A DNA stretch of 64,000 nt from JAAYJK01 sp964501655 (lineage in GTDB: Bacteria; Bacillota; Syntrophomonadia; Syntrophomonadales; Syntrophomonadaceae): the NCBI GenBank assembly GCA_964501655.1, contig CAZCTN010000003.1:62001-126000 (forward strand), given 5' to 3'. Below are positions 15,778-25,784 of this stretch, piece after piece (positions within the stretch are counted from its first letter, which is position 1; the number at the start of each line of letters is the position of its first letter). Under the pieces are notes generated by a model. That model had not been told where the DNA came from and ran no database searches. It saw only the letters and a list, made by a program, of their open reading frames with translations. A program made the translations under genes and the position numbers.

Positions 15778-17613
15778 CTATAGATTGATGGTGTCAAATA
15801 CCTGTCCGTTTAATCTGACTACAGCGGTACCAGTACCCAGGTAGTTTACCGCTATACTCACCACGGCACCGGCCTCATGGTATTGGTTATATACATCTCG
15901 CTGCCCCTGGGCGTCATTAACCGTCACCTGCACATTATAATAGTCCAGCTCATCCGGCAGCTCTACCTTTAATACCTTGGTCCTGGATGTCGGCCCCGGG
16001 CCTTTGCTGACTGTAAGATTGACTGTGGTTGATTCATCTACCAGTACCCCGGCGGCTGTATCCTGCTTTATCACGTAATTGCTGTAATACTCCTGGCTTT
16101 CTTCCCAGCTGGTATTTCCGGGCACCAAATTCCTGGAGGTCAGCTCAGCCCGGGCCTTTTCCAGTTCCATCCCAAGCAGATTGGGCATCGATACCCGCTC
16201 CGGAGCTGGGCCTTTGCTGACCATAAGGTTTATTGTACTGCCTTTTTTGGCATTGGAACCATAGACCGGTTCCTGGGACATTACTATACCTGCCTCATAT
16301 CGGTCATCATGCTTCTCATCAACCAGACCTGTTTCAAATCCGGCATTGGTTATGGCAATCCGGGCATCGGAAATCTTTTTTCCTACTAGGTCGGGCACCT
16401 TTAACTCCTCCGGCCCATCACTCACTGTAACTTCTATTTTGGCTTTCTTCTTAACCTTGAGCCCTTCAGCTGGTTTTTGACTTATTATCCGGTCTTTTTC
16501 CATTTCATCATCATACTTGCGAGCCTTGATGCTCATAACCAGTCCGCTGTCCAGCAAGGTCTTGTTGGCCTCTTCCAGGGTCATTCCCACCACCTGGGGT
16601 ACAGCTATCTCTTCCCCGAAAAATGAGGAACCAAAAATATATGTCACCCCGGATAAAAATCCTATAAAGGCAACTGCAATCAGCAGCATGCCAAATGGGG
16701 TCAATTTCTTCTTTTTGGCCATTTCAACACCCTCTTCCAATTCCTGTGACATGAATACATGGTTTCCCATCGTTTCCCCATTGGCCCGGGAGTGCATATT
16801 GGACTGAACCTGCTGGAGGTCTTCACTCATTTCCAGGGCCGATTGATAGCGGTGTGAGGGTATCTTTTCCATTGCTTTAAGCAGTATTTTCTCCAGGGGC
16901 AGGGGAACCAGCGGGTTGAGCAAGCGCGGGGGCTCAGGCTCATCATGGATATGCTTCAGGGCAACTGTTATCATGCTTTCAGCATCGAAAGGAGGTTGGG
17001 CGGTAAGCATTTCGTACAGGACACATCCCAAGGAATAAATATCGGTTGCCGGGCTCACTGCATCGCCTTTGGCCTGTTCGGGTGAGATATAGTGTACCGT
17101 CCCTTCAATACTTCCTCCGAAGGTGATGGTTTTTTTGTTGATTGCCTGAGCGATACCAAAATCCGCTACCTTAACGGTACCCTGAGCGGTGATCAGTATG
17201 TTATGCGGCTTGATATCCCGGTGTATTATTCCCCTTTCATGGGCGTGCTGGATTCCCTGGCATATCATTATAGCTATATCAACGGCTTTCTTAACCGGCA
17301 GTGGTGCCTGTTGGCTAATAATGCTCTGCAAGGTCTGTCCCTCGATATATTCCATCACTATATAGTGGGTATCATCTTCCTGTCCTACATCGAAAATATT
17401 GACAATATTGGGATGCGACAATCGAGCAGCAGCCAGCGCCTCGGTCCGAAATTTGTTAACAAAGCTCTTATCCTGGGAAAACTCTTCCTTGAGTATCTTG
17501 ACTGCCACTATCCGATCCAGAATCCGGCAATGGGCGGTATAAACATCAGCCATTCCGCCTTCGCCGACTTTTTCTTTTAATTCATATCTTTCACCTAATA
17601 CAGTGCCTACCAA
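15778..17613 (-). CDS. prkC: Serine/threonine protein kinase with PASTA domains
   Basis: A 611-aa bifunctional kinase and muropeptide sensor. The cytoplasmic kinase (1-265) keeps K39 in VAVKIL, HRDIKPHN with D133 and DFG at 151-153. One membrane helix lies at about 306-328, followed outside the cell by three PASTA repeats (about 335-402, 403-472, 473-545) and a short C-terminal domain. In relatives such as PrkC, PASTA domains bind peptidoglycan fragments and control germination or cell-wall synthesis. It starts at TTG 17613, eight bases after GGGAGG, 15 bp after the phosphatase gene stp, its usual antagonist. Confidence 0.96.
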   Translation of the reverse strand: MVGTVLGERYELKEKVGEGGMADVYTAHCRILDRIVAVKILKEEFSQDKSFVNKFRTEALAAARLSHPNIVNIFDVGQEDDTHYIVMEYIEGQTLQSIISQQAPLPVKKAVDIAIMICQGIQHAHERGIIHRDIKPHNILITAQGTVKVADFGIAQAINKKTITFGGSIEGTVHYISPEQAKGDAVSPATDIYSLGCVLYEMLTAQPPFDAESMITVALKHIHDEPEPPRLLNPLVPLPLEKILLKAMEKIPSHRYQSALEMSEDLQQVQSNMHSRANGETMGNHVFMSQELEEGVEMAKKKKLTPFGMLLIAVAFIGFLSGVTYIFGSSFFGEEIAVPQVVGMTLEEANKTLLDSGLVMSIKARKYDDEMEKDRIISQKPAEGLKVKKKAKIEVTVSDGPEELKVPDLVGKKISDARIAITNAGFETGLVDEKHDDRYEAGIVMSQEPVYGSNAKKGSTINLMVSKGPAPERVSMPNLLGMELEKARAELTSRNLVPGNTSWEESQEYYSNYVIKQDTAAGVLVDESTTVNLTVSKGPGPTSRTKVLKVELPDELDYYNVQVTVNDAQGQRDVYNQYHEAGAVVSIAVNYLGTGTAVVRLNGQVFDTINL

Positions 17614-17628
17614 TGTCTTAACCTCCCA

Positions 17629-18339
17629 TTACACTAGTACCAGTATAACTGTAACATTATCATATCCGCCATTGTTCAGAGCCCTTTCTATCAGTTTCCG
17701 GGCTGCTACTGCAATGTCGAAACTAAATTCATTAATGGTTGTCAATATATCACTCTCCTGCAGCATATCAGACAAGCCGTCCGTACAGAGCAGGATGATA
17801 TCCCCGGGCATGACGTTTTCTGCCAGATTGTCTATCAGCACCTGATTATCGATTCCCAGAGCCCGGGTAAGAATATGATTGTAAGCATTGCCGCTTGTTT
17901 CTTCTGCTTTAAGCAAACCGTCGGTTATCATTTGCTCGGCCAGAGTATGATCCCGGGTTACTTTATTGATTCCTTTATTGTTTATGTGATATAACCTGCT
18001 GTCTCCCACATGAGCAATGATCAGTTCCTGTTCTTTGATTATAGCAGCAGTAATGGTAGTTCCCATTTCAAACAGGTCCGGATCATTCTGACCCCATTCC
18101 CGTATTAGGTCATTGGCCCTTGACACACTTTGATTGAGCCACTTAAGCGGCTCATCTTCTCTATAGTCGGACAGAGAATCCCGGATAGCTTTAATCGCCA
18201 GGCTGGAAGCCACATCTCCGCCCTTATGTCCCCCCATCCCATCGCAGACTACAAAGAGCCCTTTGTCTTCATCAATCAGGTAACTGTCCTGATTCGATGT
18301 CCTTACCAGACCGATATCGGTCAATCCAATCGCACGCAT
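17629..18339 (-). CDS. stp: PP2C-type serine/threonine phosphatase
   Basis: A 236-aa metal-dependent phosphatase paired with the kinase PrkC; it reverses kinase phosphorylation. Motifs are the N-terminal TSNQDSYLID, VVCDGMGGHKGGDVAS with the metal-binding aspartates, AHVGDSRLY, the LTRALG stretch and CTDGLSD, ending with GGYDNVTVILV. ATG 18339 lies nine bases after GGGGAG; the GTG two codons upstream is less well spaced. It sits between rlmN and prkC, the conserved Firmicute order. Confidence 0.95.
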   Translation of the reverse strand: MRAIGLTDIGLVRTSNQDSYLIDEDKGLFVVCDGMGGHKGGDVASSLAIKAIRDSLSDYREDEPLKWLNQSVSRANDLIREWGQNDPDLFEMGTTITAAIIKEQELIIAHVGDSRLYHINNKGINKVTRDHTLAEQMITDGLLKAEETSGNAYNHILTRALGIDNQVLIDNLAENVMPGDIILLCTDGLSDMLQESDILTTINEFSFDIAVAARKLIERALNNGGYDNVTVILVLV

Positions 18340-18373
18340 ACACACTTACTCCCCACTATACTGTAAGACAAGT

Positions 18374-19459
18374 CTAATTTCTCATAATATTCCCGTAATC
18401 AGACCTCAATTGCCCGCAGGCAGCCATGATATCAGACCCCTTTTCTTCTCTTACGGTGACGTTTATTCCTCCGTCCCTAAGCCAGTGATAAAATTGCTGT
18501 ATCTTAAACGGAGAAGGTTTTTTATAGCCAAGACTAACAACATCATTGTACGGAATCAGGTTTACATTGGCCAGCCAGGGTTTGATCAACTCTATGGTTT
18601 TTTCGGCATCCTGTCTGCTGATGTTAACCTCATCCAGCATTACGTATTCAAATGTTACTCGTCTATTGGTTACAGATATATAATACTCTATCGCCTCTTT
18701 TAATGCACTCAAAGGATATTTGCGATTTAACGGCACCAGGTGGTTTCTAAGCTCATCATAGCTGGCATGGAGAGAAACAGCCAGCGTGACTTGCATGCCT
18801 TCGTGGGCAATTCTCTTTATGCCTTGAACTTCCCCGCAGGTGGATATTGTTATATGCCTCTGCCCAATGTTCAAAGCTTTGGGATGATTGAGCATCCTGA
18901 TAGACTTGACCATCTCTTCATAATTTAAGAATGGCTCTCCCATACCCATATATACAACATTGCTAATTATGTTTTCTTCATTGGTTTTGAGTTTCCTCTT
19001 TAACTCCCGTTTTGAACCCAGTACCTGTCCTACTATTTCATAATAGTCCAGGTTCCTTTGAAAACCTGATTGTCCGGTAGCGCAAAAACTGCAGCCAATC
19101 GGACAGCCTACCTGGGTAGAGACACAGATGGTATAGCGGCTATCTTTGCCCTGACCCTGGGGAATAAGCACGGTTTCTATTCTCTTTTTATCCCGCAGTT
19201 CCAACAGGTATTTACGGGTTCCATCAGCTGAAACCCGCTGTTTTAACACTCGGGGTATGGAGACTTGAGCAGTTCCCTCCAACTTCCTGCGCAAGTCCTG
19301 CGGCAAATCACTCATGTCACGGAATGAGTTTACCTCCTTGGAGTAAATCCATTTGAAAATCTGCCGGGCTCTGAATGGCGCTTCTCCCATTCCCTTCATA
19401 TACTCTTCCAGTTCTTCTATGTCTCTGCCCAGTAATTCATCTTTATTGGACGAATTCAT
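18374..19459 (-). CDS. rlmN: 23S rRNA (A2503-C2) / tRNA methyltransferase, radical SAM
   Basis: A 361-aa radical-SAM enzyme that methylates C2 of adenine 2503 in 23S rRNA and A37 in some tRNAs. The cluster motif is CPIGCSFCATG with the typical CxxxCxxC spacing. VVYMGMGEPFLNYEEM and TISTCGEV follow, and the catalytic cysteine near the C-terminus is in SDIMAACGQLR. The N-terminal helical RNA-binding domain (about 1-95) is present. It lies seven bp after rsmB. Lack of a Cfr-type context makes the housekeeping role clear. Confidence 0.97.
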   Translation of the reverse strand: MNSSNKDELLGRDIEELEEYMKGMGEAPFRARQIFKWIYSKEVNSFRDMSDLPQDLRRKLEGTAQVSIPRVLKQRVSADGTRKYLLELRDKKRIETVLIPQGQGKDSRYTICVSTQVGCPIGCSFCATGQSGFQRNLDYYEIVGQVLGSKRELKRKLKTNEENIISNVVYMGMGEPFLNYEEMVKSIRMLNHPKALNIGQRHITISTCGEVQGIKRIAHEGMQVTLAVSLHASYDELRNHLVPLNRKYPLSALKEAIEYYISVTNRRVTFEYVMLDEVNISRQDAEKTIELIKPWLANVNLIPYNDVVSLGYKKPSPFKIQQFYHWLRDGGINVTVREEKGSDIMAACGQLRSDYGNIMRN

Positions 19460-19465
19460 ATCTGC

Positions 19466-20872
19466 TTATTCAGTCCTCCTCATTAATGCGTAAAACATCC
19501 CATCACTGTTGTATTTTCCCGGGATTATAGCCAGCATTCCCCGTGATGCCTGTTCTTTATCACCATGGTCCAAGCCCCAGAAACTCAATCTTTTTTCGAA
19601 GCCTTCCAGTACCAGGCTCCGATTCCTGAGGACAGCTGATACCTGCTGCTCATTTTCCTCCGGGTGTATGGTACAGGTAGCATATAACAGCAGCCCTCCA
19701 GGTGCCAGCAAGTCAACGGCTTTCTCCAGCATCTGAGCCTGTATTGCACCAAGTTCTTTGGTATCTCGGAGCGTCTTCCTAAACCTGGAATCGGGACGGC
19801 GATTTAAGACTCCCAAACCTGAACAGGGGGCATCCAGCAGTACACAGTCAGCCAGAGGGCCTTCAGCCCCCTGGTCAAATACACTGCGGACCCGGGCCTG
19901 GACTATATTGATACCCATCCTGCGGCAATTATGCTGCAGCAGTTCAACTTTCTGAGGATATATGTCGTATGCCCATATCTGTCCCTTATTCTGCATATAT
20001 TCGGCCAGGTGAGTAGTTTTACCTCCCACCCCGGCGCATAAATCATATACTATTTGCCCCGGTCCGGGGTCCAATATAGCCGCCGCAAGCATGGAAGCAT
20101 CATTCTGTACATAAAAATATCCCCTTTGATAAGCGGATAACCCGGCGATAGGATGATTCAATTCTTCTACGTATATTCCCCAGGGAGTTCTGGCCGATGC
20201 TGAACACTTGACTCCCTCCGCCCACAGGGACCGAAGTAAATTATCCCGGGTGCCATACAGACTATTGCTGCGTAAAACCAGCGGAGCCGGTGTATTGTTG
20301 TATTCCAATATACTCTTGCAGGCGGGGAGTCCATAAAGATCTGTCAATAGTTCCACTATCCAACTGGGATGAGAATAGTAGACCGACAGATATTCTAGCT
20401 CATCCTCCGGCCAGGTGATAGTATCCCGGCTGCGGCTTATGCTGCGCAGCACCCCGTTTACTACCCGGGATAAGGCCGGCTGTCTGGTTTTCATCCGGGT
20501 TAATTCTACGGCCTCGTTAACACAGGCATAATCCGGTACTTTGGCCATACAAATCATCTGGTAGAGGGACATGCGCAGGATGTTTCTTACCCAGGGGTGC
20601 TGTTTCCGAATTCCTTGCTTTAGAAAAAGATCAAGCACCCAATCCAGGCGCTTGGTCATTCTTATAGTACCGTTTACTATCTCACTGACTCTTCTTCTTT
20701 CCCGCATGCTCAGGGAAGAAAAAGACAGGGCTTTGTCCAGGGCCAGATTAGCATAAGACCCCTTTTCGTTGACATCATGGATAACCTTTAAGGCTATTTC
20801 ACGGGCTGAATTCTTCTTCGAAACCTTTTTGTCAATCAATAATTTCACCTCGAAGCTGCCTGAAATTGTCAT
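19466..20872 (-). CDS. rsmB: 16S rRNA (cytosine-967-C5) methyltransferase
   Basis: A 468-aa protein with an N-terminal NusB-like helical domain (about 20-150) and a C-terminal Rossmann methyltransferase. The SAM loop is VYDLCAGVGGKTTHLA, the two catalytic cysteine motifs are LDAPCSGLG and YATCTIHPEEN. ATG 20872 has no clear ribosome site; TTG 20839, six bases after GAGGTG, is an alternative that removes eleven residues. It lies between the DUF116 gene and rlmN in the housekeeping string. Confidence 0.95.
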   Translation of the reverse strand: MTISGSFEVKLLIDKKVSKKNSAREIALKVIHDVNEKGSYANLALDKALSFSSLSMRERRRVSEIVNGTIRMTKRLDWVLDLFLKQGIRKQHPWVRNILRMSLYQMICMAKVPDYACVNEAVELTRMKTRQPALSRVVNGVLRSISRSRDTITWPEDELEYLSVYYSHPSWIVELLTDLYGLPACKSILEYNNTPAPLVLRSNSLYGTRDNLLRSLWAEGVKCSASARTPWGIYVEELNHPIAGLSAYQRGYFYVQNDASMLAAAILDPGPGQIVYDLCAGVGGKTTHLAEYMQNKGQIWAYDIYPQKVELLQHNCRRMGINIVQARVRSVFDQGAEGPLADCVLLDAPCSGLGVLNRRPDSRFRKTLRDTKELGAIQAQMLEKAVDLLAPGGLLLYATCTIHPEENEQQVSAVLRNRSLVLEGFEKRLSFWGLDHGDKEQASRGMLAIIPGKYNSDGMFYALMRRTE

Positions 20873-20961
20873 AACCGCCGCTCAATATCAGCAGAGAGTA
20901 CATTAAACTGGATATGCGGCCAGGCAAGTCAGGCGGCGGCTGACAAGTTATCCCAACAATA

Positions 20962-21711
20962 TTAACCTCCTTGCACCAGGGTTCTTAGCGCCTGGTCAAC
21001 TTGATCCAGACAAACATCGGTATTGATACAGGGTCCATAGGGCCTGGAATTGAGAACACCAAGTACCGGCAGTCCGCCGGTATCCTGAATGCCTGCTGCC
21101 AGATCCCTTTCGCAGGCCACTGCTACGACAGCCCGGGGCCTGACCTCTTCTATCCATTTTCTGGCCAGGGTGCCACCGGTAGCTACTTTCAATACTGCAT
21201 TGTATTTATCAGCCATTTCCTTTAATTGGCCTATCCTGCATTTCCCGCAGTTTTTACAATTATTGATGTCTATGGTGATCTTAAAAGGACAATCAGAATT
21301 CTGCAGGCAGTGGGGCAGAAGCATTAGTATCTTCTCCCCGGGCCGAATCTTCTTGGACGCGGTTATATAGTTGTTTACCGAAATAAATGATTTCAATATC
21401 TTCTCTTTATCCATCCCCAGGGTTCTTCCAATAATCAGTGCGATAGGAAACAGCATTTCGTTGACCCACAGGGTCAATTTTTCCAGGGAGGGCATGGACC
21501 TTGATCTGATAATCATAATAACTATGGCTAGTATGCCCAGCCCCAGAATGAGAAATGTTATTCCCAGAGCAGCAGCTACAATAATCAGCATAATCTGGCT
21601 GATGATAATATCCCTATTAACGATAACATACCAGAGCATAAAGACCAGAGCCATCTCAAAAAGCAGGCTGGCTGCCAACAATCCTATATAAATTCTCTTT
21701 TTAGCCACCAT
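20962..21711 (-). CDS. DUF116 family membrane protein with cysteine motif
   Basis: A 249-aa protein. The N-terminal third has two or three membrane helices (about 7-28 and 38-65), then a soluble DUF116 domain with LLPHCLQNSDCPFKI, NNCKNCGKCRIGQL and VAVACERDLAAGI. The cysteines look like ligands for a metal or iron-sulfur cluster. ATG 21711 follows GAGGGGGCTAAAGAA; the frame runs on upstream through fmt, but that extension is out of character. DUF116 genes are often found next to fmt and rsmB in anaerobic Firmicutes, so a link to methionyl-tRNA or protein maturation has been suggested by context, but no function is known to me. Confidence 0.85.
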   Translation of the reverse strand: MVAKKRIYIGLLAASLLFEMALVFMLWYVIVNRDIIISQIMLIIVAAALGITFLILGLGILAIVIMIIRSRSMPSLEKLTLWVNEMLFPIALIIGRTLGMDKEKILKSFISVNNYITASKKIRPGEKILMLLPHCLQNSDCPFKITIDINNCKNCGKCRIGQLKEMADKYNAVLKVATGGTLARKWIEEVRPRAVVAVACERDLAAGIQDTGGLPVLGVLNSRPYGPCINTDVCLDQVDQALRTLVQGG

Positions 21712-21724
21712 TTCTTTAGCCCCC

Positions 21725-22657
21725 TCATTTACCCAAGACTCTGCCTTCCAACTGCCGATAGCCACGCAGAAAATCTCCGGCCTTGATTCTATTCTTCCCT
21801 TCCTTTTGTATCTCAAGTATCTCCAGCATCCCGTTCCCGGTCTTAACCAGGAAACTCTCATCGGTAACGCTGACTACTTGTCCAATTTCTCCGGCTACAA
21901 TTTCTGGAATCACCCGGACAGAAAATATTTTGACTTTACCGCCATCCAGTAAGGTATATGCTCCGGGAACCGGGCTCATAGCCCGAACCTGATTTAATAT
22001 ATCCCCGGCACTGCGGTTCCAGTCTATCAATTCATCCTCTTTGCTCAGCATATGGGCATAGGTAGCCAGGGCGTCATCCTGTTTGCGTCGCTGGGGAGGA
22101 CCCGATTCCATTTCCTTTATCACCTGCAGCAGCAATTCCGCTCCCATTTGGGCCAGTATCCGCTCCAAAAGGCCGCTGTCCATCTCTTCACCGATATCTA
22201 CTGCCTTCTGGGCTATAATATCTCCGGTATCCAACCCCTTTTCCATATACATGATAGTGACTCCGCTGCCTTGGTCACCTGCCATTATTGCCCTTTGAAC
22301 CGGGGCTGCACCTCGATGGCGGGGCAGCAGCGAGGCATGTACATTAATACAGCCATGGGGCGGATAATCTAGTATGGCGGGTGGAATTATCTGTCCATAG
22401 GAGGCCACCACAATAATCTCCGGATCCCACTGCCTGATTTGCTCCAATGCTTCATCGGATTTAATGTTATTACTCTGAAAGATGGCCAGACCCATTTCCA
22501 CCGCCATTTCTTTAACCGGGGTCGGTCTCACCTTTTTTCCCCTTCCCCTGGCCCGATCTGGTTGGCTGACCACTCCGACTATCCGGTGTCCATCCTGGAA
22601 TAATCCGAGCAGAGAAGGAACTGCAAAGTCCGATGTTCCCATAAAAACTACTCTCAT
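21725..22657 (-). CDS. fmt: Methionyl-tRNA formyltransferase
   Basis: A 310-aa enzyme that formylates initiator Met-tRNA using 10-formyl-tetrahydrofolate. The N-terminal formyltransferase domain shows VVFMGTSDFAVPSL, the folate-site INVHASLLPRHRGAAPVQ with the catalytic Asn and His, and MYMEKGLDTGDI. The C-terminal OB-like tRNA-binding domain covers about 205-310. ATG 22657 lies eight bases after GGAGG. It follows def directly; the two genes act at opposite ends of the formyl cycle. Confidence 0.97.
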   Translation of the reverse strand: MRVVFMGTSDFAVPSLLGLFQDGHRIVGVVSQPDRARGRGKKVRPTPVKEMAVEMGLAIFQSNNIKSDEALEQIRQWDPEIIVVASYGQIIPPAILDYPPHGCINVHASLLPRHRGAAPVQRAIMAGDQGSGVTIMYMEKGLDTGDIIAQKAVDIGEEMDSGLLERILAQMGAELLLQVIKEMESGPPQRRKQDDALATYAHMLSKEDELIDWNRSAGDILNQVRAMSPVPGAYTLLDGGKVKIFSVRVIPEIVAGEIGQVVSVTDESFLVKTGNGMLEILEIQKEGKNRIKAGDFLRGYRQLEGRVLGK

Positions 22658-22673
22658 CAATCAAACCTCCGGC

Positions 22674-23132
22674 TCAGACAGGTTCCTTGCGGGTTTCCAA
22701 GGCTTTATCTGTGAATAGTATTCCATCCAGGTGGTCGATCTCATGCTGGCAGGCCCGAGCCAGAAGTCCGCTGCTTTCCAGGGTAAACTCTTCTCCCTGA
22801 CGGTTGAGGGCTTTCACCACTACCTTTTCGGCTCTTTTTACCAGGCCCACTATTCCCGGGACACTTAAACACCCTTCACTGCGGATACTCTCACCCTGCT
22901 GGGCAATTATCTCCGGGTTAATCAGTTCTATATAGTTATCATCTGCATCAATTACTACCAGTCTTTTGGATAGGCCTATCTGCGGAGCAGCCAGACCTAC
23001 CCCGTTTTCAGCGTAGAGGGTATCTCTCATGTGATCCAGTACGCGAAAAACACCTTCGTTTATTTTACTTACTTCCCGGGCCCGGGTCCGCAGAACTTCA
23101 TCGGGCAAAGTAACAACCTTGTATACTGACAT
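22674..23132 (-). CDS. def: Peptide deformylase
   Basis: A 152-aa metalloenzyme removing the N-formyl group from nascent proteins. All three family motifs are intact: GVGLAAPQIG, EGCLSVPG and HEIDHLDGILF, which give the Cys and two His metal ligands and the catalytic Glu. ATG 23132 gives the usual N-terminus; TTG 23141, three bases after AGGAGG, is an alternative start that adds three residues. It is placed between priA and fmt. Confidence 0.96.
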   Translation of the reverse strand: MSVYKVVTLPDEVLRTRAREVSKINEGVFRVLDHMRDTLYAENGVGLAAPQIGLSKRLVVIDADDNYIELINPEIIAQQGESIRSEGCLSVPGIVGLVKRAEKVVVKALNRQGEEFTLESSGLLARACQHEIDHLDGILFTDKALETRKEPV

Positions 23133-23149
23133 TGTTTTCAAGTTCCTCC

Positions 23150-25546
23150 TTATATCATGGTCAAGGGATTAATTTCGGCTGATATTTGATAATCCTTGTG
23201 AATACCTGAATATATCAGTTTTTCACCTATACTTCTTAATAATAACATATTATTGCATTTAATTATTATTTGCTGCCGGTAACGTTTTCGCAGCCTGGAT
23301 ATTGGGCAGGGGGCCGGCCCCAGGATATCCAGGTCATCTTCCCGAGCATCGATCAAATCGTATATCTGCTGCCGCAGGCTTTCTATCGTCTGCTCAACTC
23401 CCTTTTCATCTTTTCCGCTGAGTACCATCCGCAGGATATGGGTAAAGGGCGGATAGTTCAGCAGTTTTCTGCTTTCTATCTCGGTTTGATAAAATCCCTG
23501 ATAATCATCGGCAACGGCCCAGCCTATTACCGGGTGATCAGGATTATAGGTCTGTATCACCACTTCCCCGGGCATATGGCCTCGGCCCGCCCGGCCCGCT
23601 GCCTGTACCATCAACTGGAAGGCTCTTTCTCCGGCTCTATAGTCCGGCAGGTTCAGCATGGCATCGGCATTGAGTATACCCACCAGTGATACCGAAGGAA
23701 AATCCAAGCCTTTAGCCACCATCTGGGTTCCAATCAATATATCGATATCGCTGTTTTTCATACCCTGCAGTATCTTTTCCTGGGTGCCGGCGACTCTGCT
23801 GCTATCCATATCCAAACGGGCTATGCGAGCCCGGGGAAATAACTTGCTAATTTCTGCTTCCACCTTCTGGGTACCATAACCGCCCCAATCAAGATATTGA
23901 CTGCCGCATTCTTCGCAGGCGCTAATCATCTTCTGCTGGTGATTGCAGTAGTGACAGATATTCAATTCCCTGTCCTGATGGTAATTCAAGCTTACCGAGC
24001 AATATGGGCAGCTCATCACCCAGCCGCATTGTCGACATATACAAACCGGGGCATAACCCCTTCGATTTAGAAAGAGAATACACTGGCTCTGACTGTTTAA
24101 AGCAGCTTGGATTCTATCCGCCAGCATGCCTCTGATTACGGCATTGGAGAATCCTTCTTTCCGCATATCCTGTACATGAACTGCTGGGCGTTCTTGGTTA
24201 GCTACCCGCTGGCTTAGCTGCAGCAGTTTAATTTCACCCTGCCTGCTGCGGTAATAGGTATCCAGGGAGGGTGTTGCGCTGCCGTATACAACCACCGCCT
24301 GATGAAAACGGGCTCGATATCGGGCTACTTCAGCAGCATGGTATTTCGGATTATCTTCCTGTTTGTAAGTGTTTTCATGCTCTTCATCTATTATTATCAA
24401 ACCCGGATTAGGCATAGGAGCAAATATTGCCGACCGAGTGCCCAAAACCAGTCTGGCTTCCCCATTCTTGATCCTTTTCCAGGCTTCATATCGTTCCAGG
24501 CTCCTCATGCTGCTGTGCAGCACTGCAGTTTCCGGGTACCGACTCAGAAACTGGCCCATCAAATGTCGGGTCAATGCTATCTCCGGCACCAGTACCAGCG
24601 CGCTCTTCCCGCAATCCAGACATTTTCCGATGGACTGAAGATAGACTTCGGTCTTGCCGCTGGCAGTAACTCCATGCAGCAAGTACTCTTTGTAACGGGC
24701 GGAAACTATCCCCTGACTTATTGCCTCCACCGCTTTCTTTTGCTGGACTTGCAGAGTGCGGGGACTAGTTGAAGAAATGGGATTCTTCCGTCCTGCGGAA
24801 ATATATCCCTTATCCATTAGGGACTTGATACTGCTGGGGGGAAAAATCCTGTCTACCTGGATCATTTCTCTTTCTCCAAGCATGAGCATTCTCAGCAGCT
24901 CAGCCTGCCGTGGGGCTCTTTTTCCCAGGCTTGCCATATCTATATCAATATCCGGATTAATGCTCAGGCGATAGGTCATAGTGGTCTTGTTTAGACGAAC
25001 ATGACCGTATTTGCCGGTGATGTCTATACAAGAGTTATCTTCCAGCAGATTGAGTATATCATGGTCCATACTGGTCAGTGCCTCAGCCAGACTTACAGCC
25101 TGTTCCTTAAAGAGAACCCGGATAACCCGTTCCTGGGCAGCGGGGAGAAGATCTGATTCCCTTAGAAAGCCTTCCATCTCCCCTCGGCTGACCAAAGGCA
25201 CCACCCATTTGCCTCGTTTGCGATGCAGTACAGGTGGTATCATGCTTCTAAGTGCAGTTGAAACAGGGCAGATATAGTTATGGGCTACCCACTGAGCCAG
25301 CTCGAAAAGGTTTTTGTCAAAGACTGGAGCTACATCCAACACTTGTATAATGGGTTTGAGACCCGAGTCATCTTCTGCTGGCCGGGGCGGGCTGACAATA
25401 AATCCTTCCGCATCCCGGCTGCCCAGCTCAACCAGCACTCGTCTTCCATATTCAGCCTGTCCAAGCAGGTGATCGGGCACTGCGTAATTATATATAGCAG
25501 CAGTATTTTTCAATGGCAGGTCAAGCAATACTTCCAGCATGTTCAT
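23150..25546 (-). CDS. priA: Primosomal protein N' (replication restart helicase)
   Basis: A 798-aa 3'-5' helicase that reloads the replisome at stalled forks. An N-terminal DNA-binding domain precedes the helicase core with Walker A HGVTASGKTEVYL, the IIDEEHE box, GSATPSLDTY and the late motif VQAAGRAGRG. Eight cysteines in CRQCGWVMSCPYC, CHYC and CEECGSQY form the two-zinc insertion. ATG 25546 follows GAGAGG; the frame stays open to 25648 but the added residues run into intergenic repeat sequence. It follows metK after the repeat element and precedes def. Confidence 0.96.
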   Translation of the reverse strand: MNMLEVLLDLPLKNTAAIYNYAVPDHLLGQAEYGRRVLVELGSRDAEGFIVSPPRPAEDDSGLKPIIQVLDVAPVFDKNLFELAQWVAHNYICPVSTALRSMIPPVLHRKRGKWVVPLVSRGEMEGFLRESDLLPAAQERVIRVLFKEQAVSLAEALTSMDHDILNLLEDNSCIDITGKYGHVRLNKTTMTYRLSINPDIDIDMASLGKRAPRQAELLRMLMLGEREMIQVDRIFPPSSIKSLMDKGYISAGRKNPISSTSPRTLQVQQKKAVEAISQGIVSARYKEYLLHGVTASGKTEVYLQSIGKCLDCGKSALVLVPEIALTRHLMGQFLSRYPETAVLHSSMRSLERYEAWKRIKNGEARLVLGTRSAIFAPMPNPGLIIIDEEHENTYKQEDNPKYHAAEVARYRARFHQAVVVYGSATPSLDTYYRSRQGEIKLLQLSQRVANQERPAVHVQDMRKEGFSNAVIRGMLADRIQAALNSQSQCILFLNRRGYAPVCICRQCGWVMSCPYCSVSLNYHQDRELNICHYCNHQQKMISACEECGSQYLDWGGYGTQKVEAEISKLFPRARIARLDMDSSRVAGTQEKILQGMKNSDIDILIGTQMVAKGLDFPSVSLVGILNADAMLNLPDYRAGERAFQLMVQAAGRAGRGHMPGEVVIQTYNPDHPVIGWAVADDYQGFYQTEIESRKLLNYPPFTHILRMVLSGKDEKGVEQTIESLRQQIYDLIDAREDDLDILGPAPCPISRLRKRYRQQIIIKCNNMLLLRSIGEKLIYSGIHKDYQISAEINPLTMI

Positions 25547-25699
25547 AGTAGCCAACCTCTCGAGTAGCAACAAACAGTCATTGATAAACAAACCGCAGAT
25601 GGACAGTTCCACACCTTTTACAGGCAGTGCTGTTTCACCTGCGGACAATCAACCTGGTTTAAGCATCATAGAAGCTGCGGAGCAGTCCCTGCGCTAAAA

Positions 25700-25774
25700 G
25701 AAAGCAAGGGACACCGCCGGTTCTGTTAATAGGAACCTCACCGTCTTATTAGCGGGGGACGTTTTTTCGCCTGG
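25700..25774 (+). repeat. Intergenic repeat family, copy B
   Basis: The most diverged copy, sharing TTCTGTTAATAGGAACCTC and GGGGACGTTTTTTC with the other three. The first hairpin is replaced by GTCCCT (25685-25690)/AGGGAC, giving a different stem sequence in the same place. It lies 11 bp past the metK stop, between metK and priA on the minus strand. Confidence 0.55.
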
Positions 25775-25784
25775 TTATCAATTA